The notes: generated by a model from the sequence alone, not told the origin. A stretch of 64,000 nucleotides of DNA from Branchiostoma floridae (GCF_000003815.2 NC_049991.1:6171372-6235371); one strand, 5' to 3'; positions 25,301-34,749 are shown, numbered from the stretch's first letter. Numbers and translations: made by a program.

Positions 25301-27656
25301 TGCGATGTACATCTCAAAGTTGAAATTTTATCAACTCACCATTTGGTTTTTATGTCCATTTGCAACGTGTTGGTGAACTTTATTTAGAATTTGTCAAAGT
25401 TATGAGACCTCTGAACATTCCTATGTCCCAAGAAATCCGCTGAAAATTCAAAAATTGGCTTTCCTTGCGGTAAATTTTTCCCTTCGAAGATTGTCGCCTT
25501 TCCTGATCATGTGTAAGGGACACGGGATCATCTAAAAAGTTCCATGAGTTGCAAGGCGCAAGCCCATATATATTATTTGTACTTTCATGTCTGGATTTCC
25601 CAGCGATTGATTAAAGGTGGGTCACAAGTGCCAATTAGCATAATCCCGCCATTTGTACTGATATGTGGCGAGAACGTTTGGGCAAGAGACACGTGGTCAT
25701 GTCAGAATTTCAATGAGTTCCAAGTCGCAAGCCCAAAATGAAAGTTATACGTTTATGTCTTGTTTTCCCAGCGATGTAATGTAGAGTATATAGGTCACAA
25801 GTGGTAATAAACATAAGCGCGTCATTTGTACTGATATGTCGCGAGAACGATTAGGTGAGAGATACGCACGGGGTCATGTCAAAAGTTCCATGAGTCACAA
25901 GTCGCAAGCCCAGATGGATAGTTATACCGTTGATGTCTTGATTTCTCTGCAATTTCATCTAGGGTAGGTCGCAAGTGCTAGTTAGCAGATTCATGTCAGT
26001 TGTACCGATAGGTTATTAAAACGATTGGGTAAGAGACAAGGGGTCATCTGAAAAGTTCCATGAGTTCCAAGTCGCAAGCCCAAAATGGAAGTTATACTTT
26101 TATGTACCTGAGGAGGAGCATTCCGTGACGACACCAGCCATCACATTTTGGAGGTGTTCGCTGGGGATGTGAAGATCATTTATGTGGATCTCACCAATGA
26201 CGGCGTTGATGTGGTCAACGTTATTGTTTTATGTGTTATCTTATTGATATTTTGATGCAACAGTCGATTTTAGCCCAGTCAATATAAGTCTTTATCTTTA
26301 ACTGGAGACCATGAAAGGTATTTTCTTTGTCCATGGAAATGAATGGACAGGGACAGTTTGTGTCATGTGCACAGACAAGAAAGGATGGATGATAGAATAT
26401 TTTTAAAATACAGCCTACTGCCTAAAGCCTTTTTTTCGGCGCACCTCACCAAACACATCAAAATCCATGTATAATTCCAACAACACTATTAAGCTAGCCA
26501 ATGACATGTCTACAAATAAACCCTGCACCACCGCACCATCACCCATTTCACGAAGGTTGAGTTCTGCGAACGCTTGTTTATTTTATTTTATTTGTTGTAC
26601 TATAAGTAGCTGTTATACATGTAGACCTTACGAAAGTCGTTGTACTTTTGTCGTGTCTCAATAAAGAATATATATGTTTTCGATTATCTGATCGTTGCAA
26701 AACCTGTTGAAATATAAGATTGTACTTGAAAAATATATATATACTAAGGCCACAGCAAGTAAATTTTATGGATGACATCAGCGCGCGCATTAATTTTCGC
26801 CTAATTTCATTTTAAAAAAATTCTTCTACAGGGATGGTCAACATGACGATAAAGTACCAAAATGAGCAAATATGTTGTGTTGTAGCCTAATAATTGTACT
26901 TGTAGAAGTGACACTTGCTACAGGACTGTAGTTGTAGAAATTAAACTTATTGGATAGTTGTAAAAAGTGAGTCCAATATGGAAGTCATGAGTGTGGTTAC
27001 CAACTTTGCTGGTAATGCCAGTCTACCACACTAGTGTCACTTTTACCCCATCAGTACATGCCTTGAATACAGGCATGAATGCCTTGTTGGCTCTGATACC
27101 ATGTTTTGTCCCTTTAATTCTTGTTACAACATTCATCACAACTTTATGGTGCCTATTTTTGAAAATGTAACATCTATTATCAGACACATCTATTATCAGA
27201 CACTCACTGGTTTTGGTTGCTTAATCATTAATTGACAGTCCTATTTATTCTTGAACTGCAGGCCCTGTCATCACTTGTCCTACTCGCTATGAACTGTTCA
27301 TGGGGAAGTGTTACCGCTTCTCCGTCGACCGCAAACCGTACAACGAGTCACGGGCCACATGTCACGAAGAAGGCGGTCGCCTAGCAACAGTGAAGAATAA
27401 CGAGACCCACAACTTCCTGGCCAATCACGTGAGAGCTACAACTAAAGCACACACCTGGATTGGGCTGACTGATGAGGCGACAGAGGGTCTGTGGGTTTGG
27501 GATTATGGCACCTTGCTGGTTGGTGATGGGATCTGGGGGACAGGCGAACCAAATGGTGGCACAGGGGAAAACTGTGTTCACATCTATCCTGATAAGGACT
27601 ACCTCTGGAATGACAGAATATGCCCAAGCTCTTACTACTACATCTGTGAAATCTAA
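10187..27656 (+). CDS. Type II membrane tandem C-type lectin with repetitive stalk (six exons, complete)
   Basis: Predicted coding exons are 10187-10391, 13382-13542, 17158-18319, 18788-18993, 19859-20021 and 27262-27656. Their lengths sum to 2292 nt, i.e. 763 residues plus stop, and every junction matches in phase (1, 0, 1, 0, 1). Order in the protein: hydrophilic cytoplasmic tail (about 1-94), one hydrophobic segment (about 95-113) with no cleavable signal peptide, a coiled-coil-like stalk of 21-residue repeats (about 123-509), CTLD1 (about 510-632) and CTLD2 (about 633-763). This is the topology of type II C-type lectin receptors: N-terminus inside, lectin heads outside. Both CTLDs carry EPN, which in this family indicates calcium-dependent mannose-class sugar binding. 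A pathogen- or glycan-recognition role is inference. No ITAM or ITIM is visible in the tail. Main uncertainty: the 7.2-kb last intron could hide a gene boundary, although the phases fit a single gene. Confidence 0.78.
10462..10565 (-). mobile_element. tRNA-derived SINE, family 2, copy 1
   Basis: On the minus strand: TAGCGTAGCGGTTGCCGCG (A-box-like), a disturbed B box (CTTCGAATCCCTGG), then the tail AGACTGTTTCTACTTGCC. It shares head and tail with the copy at 11094. It lies in lectin intron 1. Confidence 0.55.
11094..11200 (-). mobile_element. tRNA-derived SINE, family 2, copy 2
   Basis: On the minus strand: TGGCGTAGTGTTTACGGCG, then CCCGGGTTCGATTCCTGGG (a tRNA T-arm with a paired stem), then GAGACTGTTTCTACTCGCC. 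The anticodon region is not functional, so it is not a tRNA gene. Confidence 0.6.
12057..12461. mobile_element. MITE family 1, copy B
   Basis: About 405 bp, with ends TAAGCCACAGTAAGTAAATT and AATTTACCTGCTATGGCCTTA. The internal sequence matches copies A and C (AACAAGATGGC, GGCATTCATTCCTGTATTCA). It is inserted in lectin intron 1 and disturbed by a CTTCTT-rich stretch near 12296. Confidence 0.78.
13382..13542 (+). CDS. Lectin gene exon 2: transmembrane segment
   Basis: The acceptor is CTGCAG and the donor ACG/GTAAGT. The split Asp codon (G from exon 1 plus AT) restores the frame. The exon encodes an acidic then basic juxtamembrane stretch (DNEDEEGW, QVRRLL) followed by a hydrophobic run from about MTIVMATLILAVTLIQLHI, long enough for one membrane span. 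It has no stop and is too short to appear as a conventional long ORF. Basic residues on the N-terminal side fit an N-in, type II orientation. Confidence 0.75.
13568..14264. mobile_element. Nested inverted-repeat element in lectin intron 2
   Basis: AAGGGTTAATGAACCGCTCC with GAGGTGTATATGGTGTCAT at the left is inverted at the right (ATGGCACCATATACACCTCA, GGGTCTTTAACCCTT). Inside the left part a second palindrome (13571-13739) pairs CCACCGAATAAAACCACCGA with TCGGTGGTTTCATTCGATGG. A short TA-rich tandem repeat lies at 13733-13830. Confidence 0.6.
14265..17157. other. Lectin intron 2 remainder: no further exon seen
   Basis: AT-rich. It contains several TGACGTCA motifs (15560-15760), a C homopolymer near 15845 and a tRNA-like segment at 16228-16300. 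Open frames at 15933 and 16698 have no recognisable domain. Confidence 0.4.
16228..16300 (+). other. tRNA-like sequence (SINE head or tRNA pseudogene)
   Basis: GTGGCGTAGTGGATTAACG and GGGTTCAAATCC match tRNA A and B boxes with about the right spacing. The acceptor and T stems pair poorly, so a working tRNA is unlikely. Confidence 0.4.
17158..18319 (+). CDS. Lectin gene exon 3: 387-residue repetitive stalk
   Basis: The acceptor is CGAAACAG/GTGAGG (phase 0) and the donor AAAG/GTCAGT (phase 1). Fourteen consecutive 21-residue units start at 17389 and run to about 18270, preceded by more degenerate units. A typical unit reads SALVSRLEGQGSTLEK then RHENR: three heptads with hydrophobic a/d positions, as in a coiled coil. 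Units 2-8 alternate with a variant carrying SPVEGQASIPEER, whose prolines should kink or break a helix. Several units carry cysteine (DNC, EKC, SCL), which could give interchain disulphides. Many units have Asn-X-Ser sequons at the unit boundary. The exon ends in a Glu/Lys-rich linker before CTLD1. Confidence 0.8.
17389..17891 (+). repeat. Coding 126-bp tandem repeat (42-residue pair) in the stalk exon
   Basis: The pair of 63-bp units starting at 17452, 17578, 17704 and 17830 is nearly identical at the DNA level, with only a few substitutions. The units downstream of 17891 have diverged. This means recent in-frame amplification. The period is a multiple of three and of the heptad, so copy-number change would preserve both reading frame and coiled-coil register. 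Confidence 0.92.
18788..18993 (+). CDS. Lectin gene exon 4: N-terminal half of CTLD1
   Basis: The acceptor lies after the pyrimidine-rich stretch TGTTTCTGTGTCCC and AAAAG. An earlier CAG at 18751 is excluded because it would bring in the in-frame TGA at 18757. The donor is TCG/GTACGT (phase 0). The exon encodes SYYKVF, the CTLD helix segment AKQRCQEDGGHLADV, and WIGL, the hallmark of C-type lectin domains. The first cysteine of the C-terminal disulphide pair set (KQRC) is present. There is no N-terminal extra cysteine pair, so this is a short-form domain. The frame runs open past the donor to 19383, but that stretch is intron. Confidence 0.85.
19859..20021 (+). CDS. Lectin gene exon 5: C-terminal half of CTLD1
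   Basis: The acceptor is CCCTACAG and the donor ATCG/GTACTG (phase 1). The exon encodes GEWRWSDGTAAVFTNWAPG then EPNNPDQQC, RWDDNQC and HFICQIG. These are the WxWxDG, NW, EPN and terminal cysteine motifs of a sugar-binding CTLD. The usual WND calcium motif reads WDD here, a conservative Asn-to-Asp change that may or may not preserve calcium binding. Three cysteines (QQC, NQC, FIC) pair with KQRC of exon 4 in the canonical fold. Confidence 0.85.
20257..20462. repeat. 16-bp minisatellite in lectin intron 5
   Basis: About twelve copies of TCCACAGGAATGCTAG with C/A variation (TCAACAGG, TCCACAAG) and one 6-bp insertion. Confidence 0.95.
20696..21761. mobile_element. TTAA-flanked element carrying a 189-codon ORF
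   Basis: GGCCTGTGACA at the left and TGTCACAGGCC at the right are exact 11-bp inverted repeats, each bordered by TTAA (20692-20695, 21762-21765). A TTAA duplication fits piggyBac or Kolobok types. The interior has one longer plus-strand open frame (21084-21653, start read from the first ATG-like codon), basic and Phe/Ile-rich, with no recognised domain. Confidence 0.5.
21770..22535. other. Lectin intron 5: nothing recognised
   Basis: AT-rich sequence. The open frame at 21750-22088 has no domain or splice context. Confidence 0.35.
22539..23015. mobile_element. MITE family 1, copy C (best full copy)
   Basis: About 477 bp. The left end TCAAGTAAATTTTATGGATG and the right end CATCCATAAAATGTACTTG form inverted repeats of about 32 bp. 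It has no coding capacity and lies in lectin intron 5. Confidence 0.82.
23016..24114. other. Lectin intron 5: nothing recognised
   Basis: AT-rich DNA without exon-like or repeat structure that I can see. Confidence 0.35.
24115..24600 (+). repeat. Hairpin-led dispersed repeat, copy 2
   Basis: It begins with the hairpin CTTCGTGAAACGAAG, then GATAACTAGGGAACGCGTGA, ATGGATGGTTTTGATACTAG and GGAACTTCCGGTTTTGCTAT, in the same order as the copy at 9181. It lies in lectin intron 5. Confidence 0.65.
24601..25515. other. Lectin intron 5: nothing firm
   Basis: The minus-strand segment 25140-25320 has an open frame containing VMGALLTTMTSRASPGEF. It looks like part of a dispersed repeat rather than an exon, because there is no matching splice pattern. 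Confidence 0.3.
25519..26106. repeat. About 170-bp tandem repeat, 3.4 diverged units
   Basis: Units start near 25519, 25688, 25861 and 26035, each with GGTCATCTGAAAAGTTCCAT-like sequence followed by GAGTTCCAAGTCGCAAGCCC-like sequence. It lies in lectin intron 5. Confidence 0.85.
26745..27175. mobile_element. MITE family 1, copy D (inverted, one end lost)
   Basis: It starts TAAGGCCACAGCAAGTAAAT, continues through GCGCGCGCATTAATTTTCGC, and runs in the opposite orientation to copy C. The far terminus (about 80 bp) is missing. It ends less than 100 bp upstream of lectin exon 6. Confidence 0.72.
27262..27656 (+). CDS. Lectin gene exon 6: complete CTLD2 and stop
   Basis: The acceptor is TTGAACTGCAG. 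The split Gly codon (G plus GC) joins CQIG to PVITCPTRYELF. The whole domain lies in one exon: CPTRY and GKCY form the extra N-terminal disulphide of long-form CTLDs, then TCHEEGGRLATV, TWIGLTDEATEGLWVWDYG, GEPNGGTGENC, YLWNDRIC and YYYICEI, then TAA at 27654. EPN and WND are both intact, so calcium-dependent mannose-class binding is expected. Sequons NES and NET are present. The different exon structure from CTLD1 (one exon against two) suggests the two domains have separate origins or that one lost or gained an intron. Confidence 0.87.
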
Positions 27657-27844
27657 GGCTTGCTAGCTGCTACATGTAGACTATATAGCCAGCTACTACA
27701 TGTAGACTACAACTGTATAATGACAAGTATACTAGCACTGTGACAACATAAAACTAAAACAAGACATACGTATAGGCCCAGATGTGTATGCTTATAACTT
27801 TTGCTAGTCCTTATGTAAGATGTCAAGGACATAACTTTAGTCAG

Positions 27845-27850
27845 AATAAA
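27845..27850 (+). promoter_or_regulatory. Candidate polyadenylation signal of the lectin gene
   Basis: AATAAA occurs about 190 nt after the stop codon and just before the assembly gap, so the true cleavage site may lie inside the gap. Confidence 0.4.
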
Positions 27851-27867
27851 AGGATATGCGTTAAAGT

Positions 27868-27967
27868 NNNNNNNNNNNNNNNNNNNNNNNNNNNNNNNNN
27901 NNNNNNNNNNNNNNNNNNNNNNNNNNNNNNNNNNNNNNNNNNNNNNNNNNNNNNNNNNNNNNNNNNN
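27868..27967. other. Assembly gap
   Basis: Exactly 100 N, usually a placeholder for a gap of unknown size, 210 nt after the lectin stop codon. Confidence 0.99.
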
Positions 27968-29006
27968 ACGTTTAAAGTGACATAGATGGAAAACGTTATC
28001 GTTCTAATTCGAAGTATGGTAGCCTGGATGTCAGACTGTTTCGAGGGCCTATACAGCCCGACTCCTCGGCTCTAGGACCAACAAGGAAAACCTACAGGAA
28101 GCCACCCCCCCCCCCCCCCCGATTTAGAGCCCGATAAATATGATAGATATTATTGAGATATAACATCTATTATCATAATACCGGTACGTTTACGACGATT
28201 TCTCTAGCCATAATAATTTGACAAATTGTCAACGCATCATTTTCTCCAGTTACATGTTGCTGTTATAGGTTACCCTTGCCACTTCTTCTGTGTAACTTTT
28301 CTGCCACTCTTGTCCTGCTAAAAGCGTAATATTGTAATTGTAAGACGCCGCGGAATTACACGGCGAACGGGCGCGTGGTTGGGAGGGGGTAAAAATACCG
28401 GCCGGAAGAAACACGTCACAATTAACTGTCGCTATATACCTTTATACATCCTCTGATGTTCATTCCTTTTCTGTTAGTAAATGCATAAAACATAAACCTG
28501 CATGAGCATACAAAATGTCATGAGAAAACGGACGTATACTGTCAAGAATTTTCATTTAACTTCTGTCCGTCACAACCGCTATGACGTAACACTTCACTGC
28601 TAGCGTAGATATAAAAATGGCGGGAAAATGGCTGTGTGCGTTCAATTTTGCCCATTCAGTCGTAGATCCGGGCTATCATGCAACGGTTCTTCACACTTTT
28701 ACATGAGTTGTTGGTCACCAACAGAAATTCAAGATTGTTGTTGAATCATGTTCGTCTTGTGCCATGAGGATGTGTAATTATGATCTTCAAATCTGGCAAT
28801 GAATGTGACAGTGTGTTCGTCCCACGACGAGCTGCCTACCCCGAAAAAGATACTGAAAACTTTTGGCCTTGTTGTCTTCGAATGCATTGATATCGATGCT
28901 TTGTAAATGATGTATTGGACACCTATTGTTGCATGTGTAGATCTCTTTAAATTCCATTATTTTTGATCGGCCGGTATAAGTCTTGCTGCCGGTATTATGC
29001 CAATGC
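27968..29006. other. No gene seen
   Basis: Non-coding, with a 17-base C homopolymer near 28106. No exon recognised. Confidence 0.4.
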
Positions 29007-29116
29007 ATGTTAGCCATCTTGTTTTTTCTCACCCATCTTGTTTTTTTTCCGCCCTATCGCACTATTTTTGCAGACTGCAGAGGATGTCATCCATAAAATT
29101 TACTTGCTGTGGCCAA
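29007..29116. mobile_element. MITE family 1, terminal fragment E
   Basis: CATCTTGTTTTTTCTCACCC, then GATGTCATCCATAAAATTTA and CTTGCTGTGGCC, is the reverse complement of the left end of copies B and C. Only about 110 bp remain. Confidence 0.7.
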
Positions 29117-29289
29117 AGTATATAGTTGGAAAACGATGCTGAAAATACCACAGTGCCAACCTATTTTAATTTTACATTGATAAACAGAATTACTTCCACC
29201 AAAATCTCGGTGAATTTTCATGCTAATGCTTTAAAAACTAATTTTGGTTGTAGTGGAGGAGGAACTTGTGATACCATCCCTGTAATTAG

Positions 29290-30200
29290 ATGGTATCATA
29301 CGTACCGTGCGCAGACGTACATGGCTTTGGGCACCGGCTAAGATGGTTTACTGCCAACAATGAGTTCAACGTCACCACGAAGGTCAAGAGTATGTCATTA
29401 CAGAAAGACTCCTTCACGTGACCGTAACGTGAAATAATTGGTATTCTTGCACCTTCACGTAAACGTAAACAAGTTCCAAGAAAGGTTATGGAAAGAAAGT
29501 TATTTTATGATTTGTGTATGATATACGGATTTATACGATGGTGAGAGTTTGGCCTATCCCCTGCAAAGTTCAATTCCACAGTCTAAATTTCAAATCCTTG
29601 ATGTACCATTGCGAAAAGGCTGAAGCCAACGGAAAGCATTTATACGACCCAGTTGGTCGTTACAACTAAAAATAGCACTTTATTGGAAAAGCATGCTGCG
29701 TGGCTACATTTGATACGATTTATTTTTGGTGATTCACGAGCAGTTTTCTTACCTGGTTATGAAAGATATAGCAACAGCAATTTTTCATGTTCTTATGTGC
29801 TTACAAGTATTGTAGAAAATGTGTTGTAGAGAGAAGTTGACTACATATTCCTTACTTATTTGCAAAGGAAGATGGGAAAATCATATTTTCAAATTATTTG
29901 CTGTATTCTTTATTAGTATCAAAAGAAGAACCTAGGAATTGATACTTTCATGTAGGGTGTAGTGGCATCAAATGGATGTGTACATGTATGTGTGTTAGGC
30001 CATTGGGCTCAACATAAAGAGGTCCAGGTTTGATTTCTAACTTTCTTGCCAGACGGCATATCCTAGAAATAGGCAGTATTCTAGTTACTGAACGAAACTT
30101 TAGCTGTACCATATATGGTTTATCGCTTAGCTTTCAAAAACGTTTGGGACGTTTTATCAAGTGCCTTTGGTGACTTTAGACACCTTAGTTTTAGGAAAAA
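29290..30200. repeat. Dispersed duplicated block, copy 1
   Basis: It contains GCAGACGTACATGGCTTTGG, CACCTTCACGTAAACGTAAA, AAAAATAGCACTTTATTGG and GATTCACGAGCAGTTTTCTT in that order. The same order recurs at 31055, 32960 and 39280. Confidence 0.85.
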
Positions 30201-31054
30201 ACACTTGTGACTAGAAGTGCATTTTTGCACAAGCATTGGTGACAATACACTTGAAGGTACTCGAATGAAGACTCCTCTTTGTTCGTAGAATTTATAGTTG
30301 AACATTTTGAAGCTTTGATAAAGGGAAACACTCCATGAATTTTCAATCGATCTGGTCGACCTTCATCAGATGACTGATTCACTGCGCTGACGTTCCGAAG
30401 TGACGTCAGAAGTCTGAAGTGACGTCAGAAAAGAATCAAAAGTGGCACGGGAAGATGGAATCTACCACCGTCATGTTCCAAGGGGGGTTGATGCTCCCTG
30501 ATAAACCCTCGCCGAACCATGACACTGTGAGTCAGTCATCTGATGAAGGTCGAAGAGATCGACTATAAAAGTCTTAGTGTTTCCCTTGTGTTGAATCAAA
30601 CGTACAACTGTGTTGATGTTGTTTAATTGACTGCAGAAAAATGCTGTTAAAGACACCTTGTCCACACTGCTTTTAGAGCAAACGAGCAAATATGGATTCT
30701 CACCGCTACGGCATGTCATAGAAAGATGAAAGTCAGTCGTTAAAGTGAAACTCACTGTATGGTGAATCTCTTGAAATATGAGTACATATTTAACGATACA
30801 GAGTAAAATGCAACAAAATTGAGCACTTCTCTTTGGAAAGTTACTCTAACTTACTCATCAAAGACCTCTGGATAGGACAGTAAAAATTGGACAATAGATC
30901 GATAGATTGTTCTATTTGCATTTTGACAACACTATATATAATGACGAAAGTCGTTAATCGTTCTGGTTGGTCTGATGCTACATGTTAACACATTAAAACA
31001 TGCAACAAGTATGAATCTCCTGTGTTTAATCAATCAACATGGCGGGTGCACAGG
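30201..31054. other. No gene seen
   Basis: Includes two CRE-like GTGACGTCAGAA motifs near 30410 and 30420. The ATCGATCTGGTCGACCTTC block at about 30345 recurs inverted near 30540 (GAAGGTCGAAGAGATCGAC), giving a loose palindrome. Confidence 0.4.
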
Positions 31055-31950
31055 TGCGCAGACGCACATGGATTTGGGCACCGGCTAAGATGGTTTACCG
31101 CCAACAAAGTGTTCAACATCACCGCGAAGATCAAGTGTATGTGATTACAGAAAGACTCCTTCACGTAACCGTAAAGTGAAATGATTCGTATCCATGCACC
31201 TTCACGTAACAGTAAACGACTTCGAAGGTTATGGAAAGAAAGAGCTTTTATTATTCAGATATGATATGCGGATTTACACGATGGAGTATGATAAGATTTT
31301 GACATATCCCCTGCCAAGTTCAATTCCACAGTCCAGTCTAAATTTCAAATCCTTCATGTATCGTTGCGAAAAGGCTAAAGCCAACTGAAAGCATTCAAAC
31401 AGCCCAGTTGGTCGTTACAACTAAAAATAGCACTTTATTGGAAAAGCGTGCTGTGTGGCTACATTTGATACGATTTATTTTGGGTGATTCACGAGCAGTT
31501 TTCTTACCTGGTTATTGTAGATACAGCCACAGTTATTTTTCATGTTCTTATGAGCTTACAAGTGTAATATAAAATATGTACTAGAGAGAAGTTGACTACA
31601 TATTTCTTACTTATTTGCAAAGGAAGATGGAAAAATCTTATTTTCAAATTATTTGGTGTATTCTTTACTAATATCAAAAGAAGAACCTAGGAATTGATAT
31701 TTACATGTAAGGTGTAGTGGCATCGAATGGATGTGTGGTTAGGCCACTTGGCTCATAGCTCAACATCGAGAGGTCCTGGTTCGATTCCTAACTTTTCTTG
31801 ACAGACAATATAGCCTTGAAAAGGGCAACATTCTAGTTACAGAACAAAGCTGTAACTGTTCCAAATGCGGTCTTTCGCTTAATTTCTAAAAACCTTTGGT
31901 ACACATGTATAAGATGTTCTTTGCCAGCAGAATCCAGTACCTTTCGTCAG
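31055..31950. repeat. Dispersed duplicated block, copy 2
   Basis: This is the closest relative of copy 1: GCAGACGCACATGGATTTGG through GAAGAACCTAGGAATTGATA, about 90% alike by eye over more than 600 bp. Confidence 0.85.
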
Positions 31951-32579
31951 CACTGCTTATAGCATTGGATAATGATGTATTGTGTATCTTTAGATTTTTG
32001 TGTATGTATTATGTATATTGACAATAAACCAAAGTTCGAACTTCTATCAAAGTTCGTGTGTTGGATCTGTATGCATAACTGTGGCAAATGCAAACATATC
32101 CAGAATATGTGATAGATTATGGAAATTCCATATGTTGGATCTGACAGTATCGGCTCCGTAAGACAAGACAAAGAACAAAATCGACATCATATCAGCACGA
32201 ACAAAACGATATGCCCAAAGTCCATTACCGTATATTGTCAAGCTCTTGAACAGCAGTACATAACTTTTATTTATCATCGATTTGTAATGATTATTGTATT
32301 TTATCATGCTGTTAATTGGCAACAAATGTATATAAGTTGATTGATGTATTTTACCTGTAGTGTTTGTAAAAAAAAGTTAGTAACTTTAAACCTCACAATT
32401 CAGCCTTTTGGCTGCCAGGAGTTTTCAATCAATAAACCAGTTTATATATCTGTCAAAAATCCTTGTTTTGGTATTTTGTCATAATAAGGTTCCGAACTAC
32501 GTTATCAGATTTTCGGATTTGTTACGAATCCCTGGTTTGATGAGACTGTATTGTTATTTTTTTATGTTGTTATTATTGG

Positions 32580-32852
32580 GTGGGCCGATACGATACGACA
32601 GTAATTGCCCAAGGTGCGGCCAAGGTACCGTAGGTTTTAAACCACTCACACCGCACAATCGCACATGTGGCGGGTTCTTTCACGTGCCTGGGGCTCTCCC
32701 CAGACCTCCATTTAACGTCCTATCCGACGTTAAGTGAGGAAAGTCGTGTAAAGTGCTTTTCCCAAGGGCACAAGATCGGTAACAAGGCAGCTAGATTCGA
32801 ACCCGCGACCTCTCGGTCATGGGCCGAACACACTGCCGCTGCGCTACTCGGT
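32580..32852 (-). mobile_element. tRNA-derived SINE, family 1, copy 1
   Basis: The minus strand gives GGTTCGAATCTAGC (B box) and then a body with TGCCCTTGGGAAAAGCACTT and ACACGACTTTCCTCACTTAA. The same body occurs at 37254 and 38445. Confidence 0.65.
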
Positions 32853-32959
32853 CTCACTGTATTCGCCTGTATTCGTCAAAAATACAAAAGAATACCTGTA
32901 TGTATCCACCAGCCAAGGATTCAGGGTCATTTCGTGCAATGTAAACATTGCCATAAGCT

Positions 32960-34050
32960 CACGTTTGACAGGTACGCAGAAGTACATGGCCTTTACTGCC
33001 CAGAATGACTGGAGAAGTATGGAGAAGGTCAAGAGTATGCCTGGACATTCACCTTTACGTAACCGTAAATGACTGATAGACATGCACCTTTACGTAACCG
33101 TAAATGACTGATAGACATGCACCTTTACGTCACCGTAGACGACTTCGAAGAAAGATTAAGGAAAGAGTGTTTTTTCTTTGTACTGTTTGTATTCGACATA
33201 CGATGGTGGATCGTGAGGGTTTTACTTATACCCTGCCACTTTCAATTCCAATGCAGCTCGAAATTTCAACATCCTTGAAGTAACGTTCCGAAAAGGCAAA
33301 AGCCATCCGACGGTACTTAGAAAATGACGTCGGTCGTTTTAACTAATTATAAAAATAGCACTTCATTACACTTGACAGGCACGACTGGTGGGTGCATTTG
33401 ATGTTTGATTAGAGTTATACTTGGTGATTCACGAGCAGTTTTCTAATATTTGCCCCGTCTGGCTATGTTAGATACAATAGCAGTTATGTGCATAGTTCTT
33501 TTATCAACAAATATTATAACAGACTAAAAAGGTCGGCATTTGCTCGTGAGTAAATATAGCATATTTCAATCCACCTGACCCTGTATATTTTGAGTCCCTG
33601 TGCCCTGTTGTTATAAGCTAATGACCTAAAATGCGGCATGGAGGTGCCTTGGATATATATCCATAGGACTTCATTGACACTTTTTGCAAACACCTCTTAA
33701 AACAGTTAATGTAGGTTTTATAGGCATTTTCAGAGCAAAAATATGTAACTTTGGCTCTTACGTAGATGCCCTTGTATTATAACCAAATGACCTGAAATTT
33801 GGTATAGAGGTGTTCAGAACATAGGCTCACATAACGTTCACTTCTGGCATATCGTAACCAAATGTATAGTGCATATCGTAAGACACAGAAATTCAAAGTA
33901 AACGACAAAATTCTGAAAACTACAAGAAATTATGACTGTTTCACACAAGGTTTTATTAGACAACGCTTAGCTTTTATAAACCATTGGTGCATATGCATCA
34001 AGTGTTCTTTTAGTGTTTAAGATTTTAGACATCTCAGTTATAATTAAGAT
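32960..34050. repeat. Dispersed duplicated block, copy 3
   Basis: A more diverged copy, with the CACCTTTACGTAACCGTAAA segment itself tripled (33046-33140) and GATTCACGAGCAGTTTTCTA retained. It ends just 3' of the ependymin-related gene. Confidence 0.75.
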
Positions 34051-34353
34051 ATCAGCGTCTAGAGTTGCAGTTATTAGGTTACAGCACTCTAAATCAGCTT
34101 CACTGTTAAACCAAATCAGGGCAAGGCAGCAAAGGGAGATCCTTGCTGCGTAGGCATGTCCTGAAAGAAAAAGAGCGCATAGCGAATCTATTATATATGA
34201 ATAATGAATTTGATCACATAACGATAATGAAGTACCGCTACAACAATATCAAGTAAAATTATTCGTTTTTCGTTTTTGAACTTTTCTTGATAGAACAATC
34301 AGAATAAAGGAAAAGACACTAATCAATAGCTCAATAGTGTGTAACTGACATCA

Positions 34354-34376
34354 ATGTTTTTATTTATTTATTTATC
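34354..34376 (-). promoter_or_regulatory. Candidate polyadenylation signals of the ependymin-related gene
   Basis: TTTATT occurs three times in overlap on the plus strand, i.e. AATAAA repeated on the minus strand, roughly 230 nt downstream of the TGA. Confidence 0.4.
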
Positions 34377-34597
34377 AATCTTTCAGGGTAGTCCCTACAG
34401 TGCACTAAACAATAAATCAATTGTTTGGTTGCACCTACGTGACATTCACGTGATATTCACGTGACACCCATGTGACATTAATGGTTGGCTAAAACTAAAA
34501 GTGCTAGGTAAATTCGGATTAGAAGATGTAAATACATTAGTTGATGAAAACCGCTTTGTTGCTGACTTTTCGTTTTTTTTTGGGAGGGGGGGGGTGT

Positions 34598-34749
34598 TCA
34601 TCCAAACATATCCAGTATCGATAAAATACGTACCACAACGTTGTCTAGTTCTGTGTCCGTCGGGCAAGGTGGTCTGGGTACATCGAACACCGAAGGGTCC
34701 TTAATCGATGGGACAATGTCGACGAACTCAATGGAGTGAAGAGAGGGAT
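34598..34749 (-). CDS. Ependymin-related gene exon 6: C-terminus
   Basis: The acceptor is GTAAATTACAG. It encodes SLHSIEFVDIVPSIKDPSVF, DVPRPPC and a short tail ending at TGA (34600-34598). The DPSVFDVP motif is the most diagnostic part of the protein. Confidence 0.78.

Noticed and set aside
25140-25320. Minus-strand frame with VMGALLTTMTSRASPGEF as an exon
   Set aside because: No matching splice sites and it lies inside the lectin's intron; looks like a dispersed repeat.
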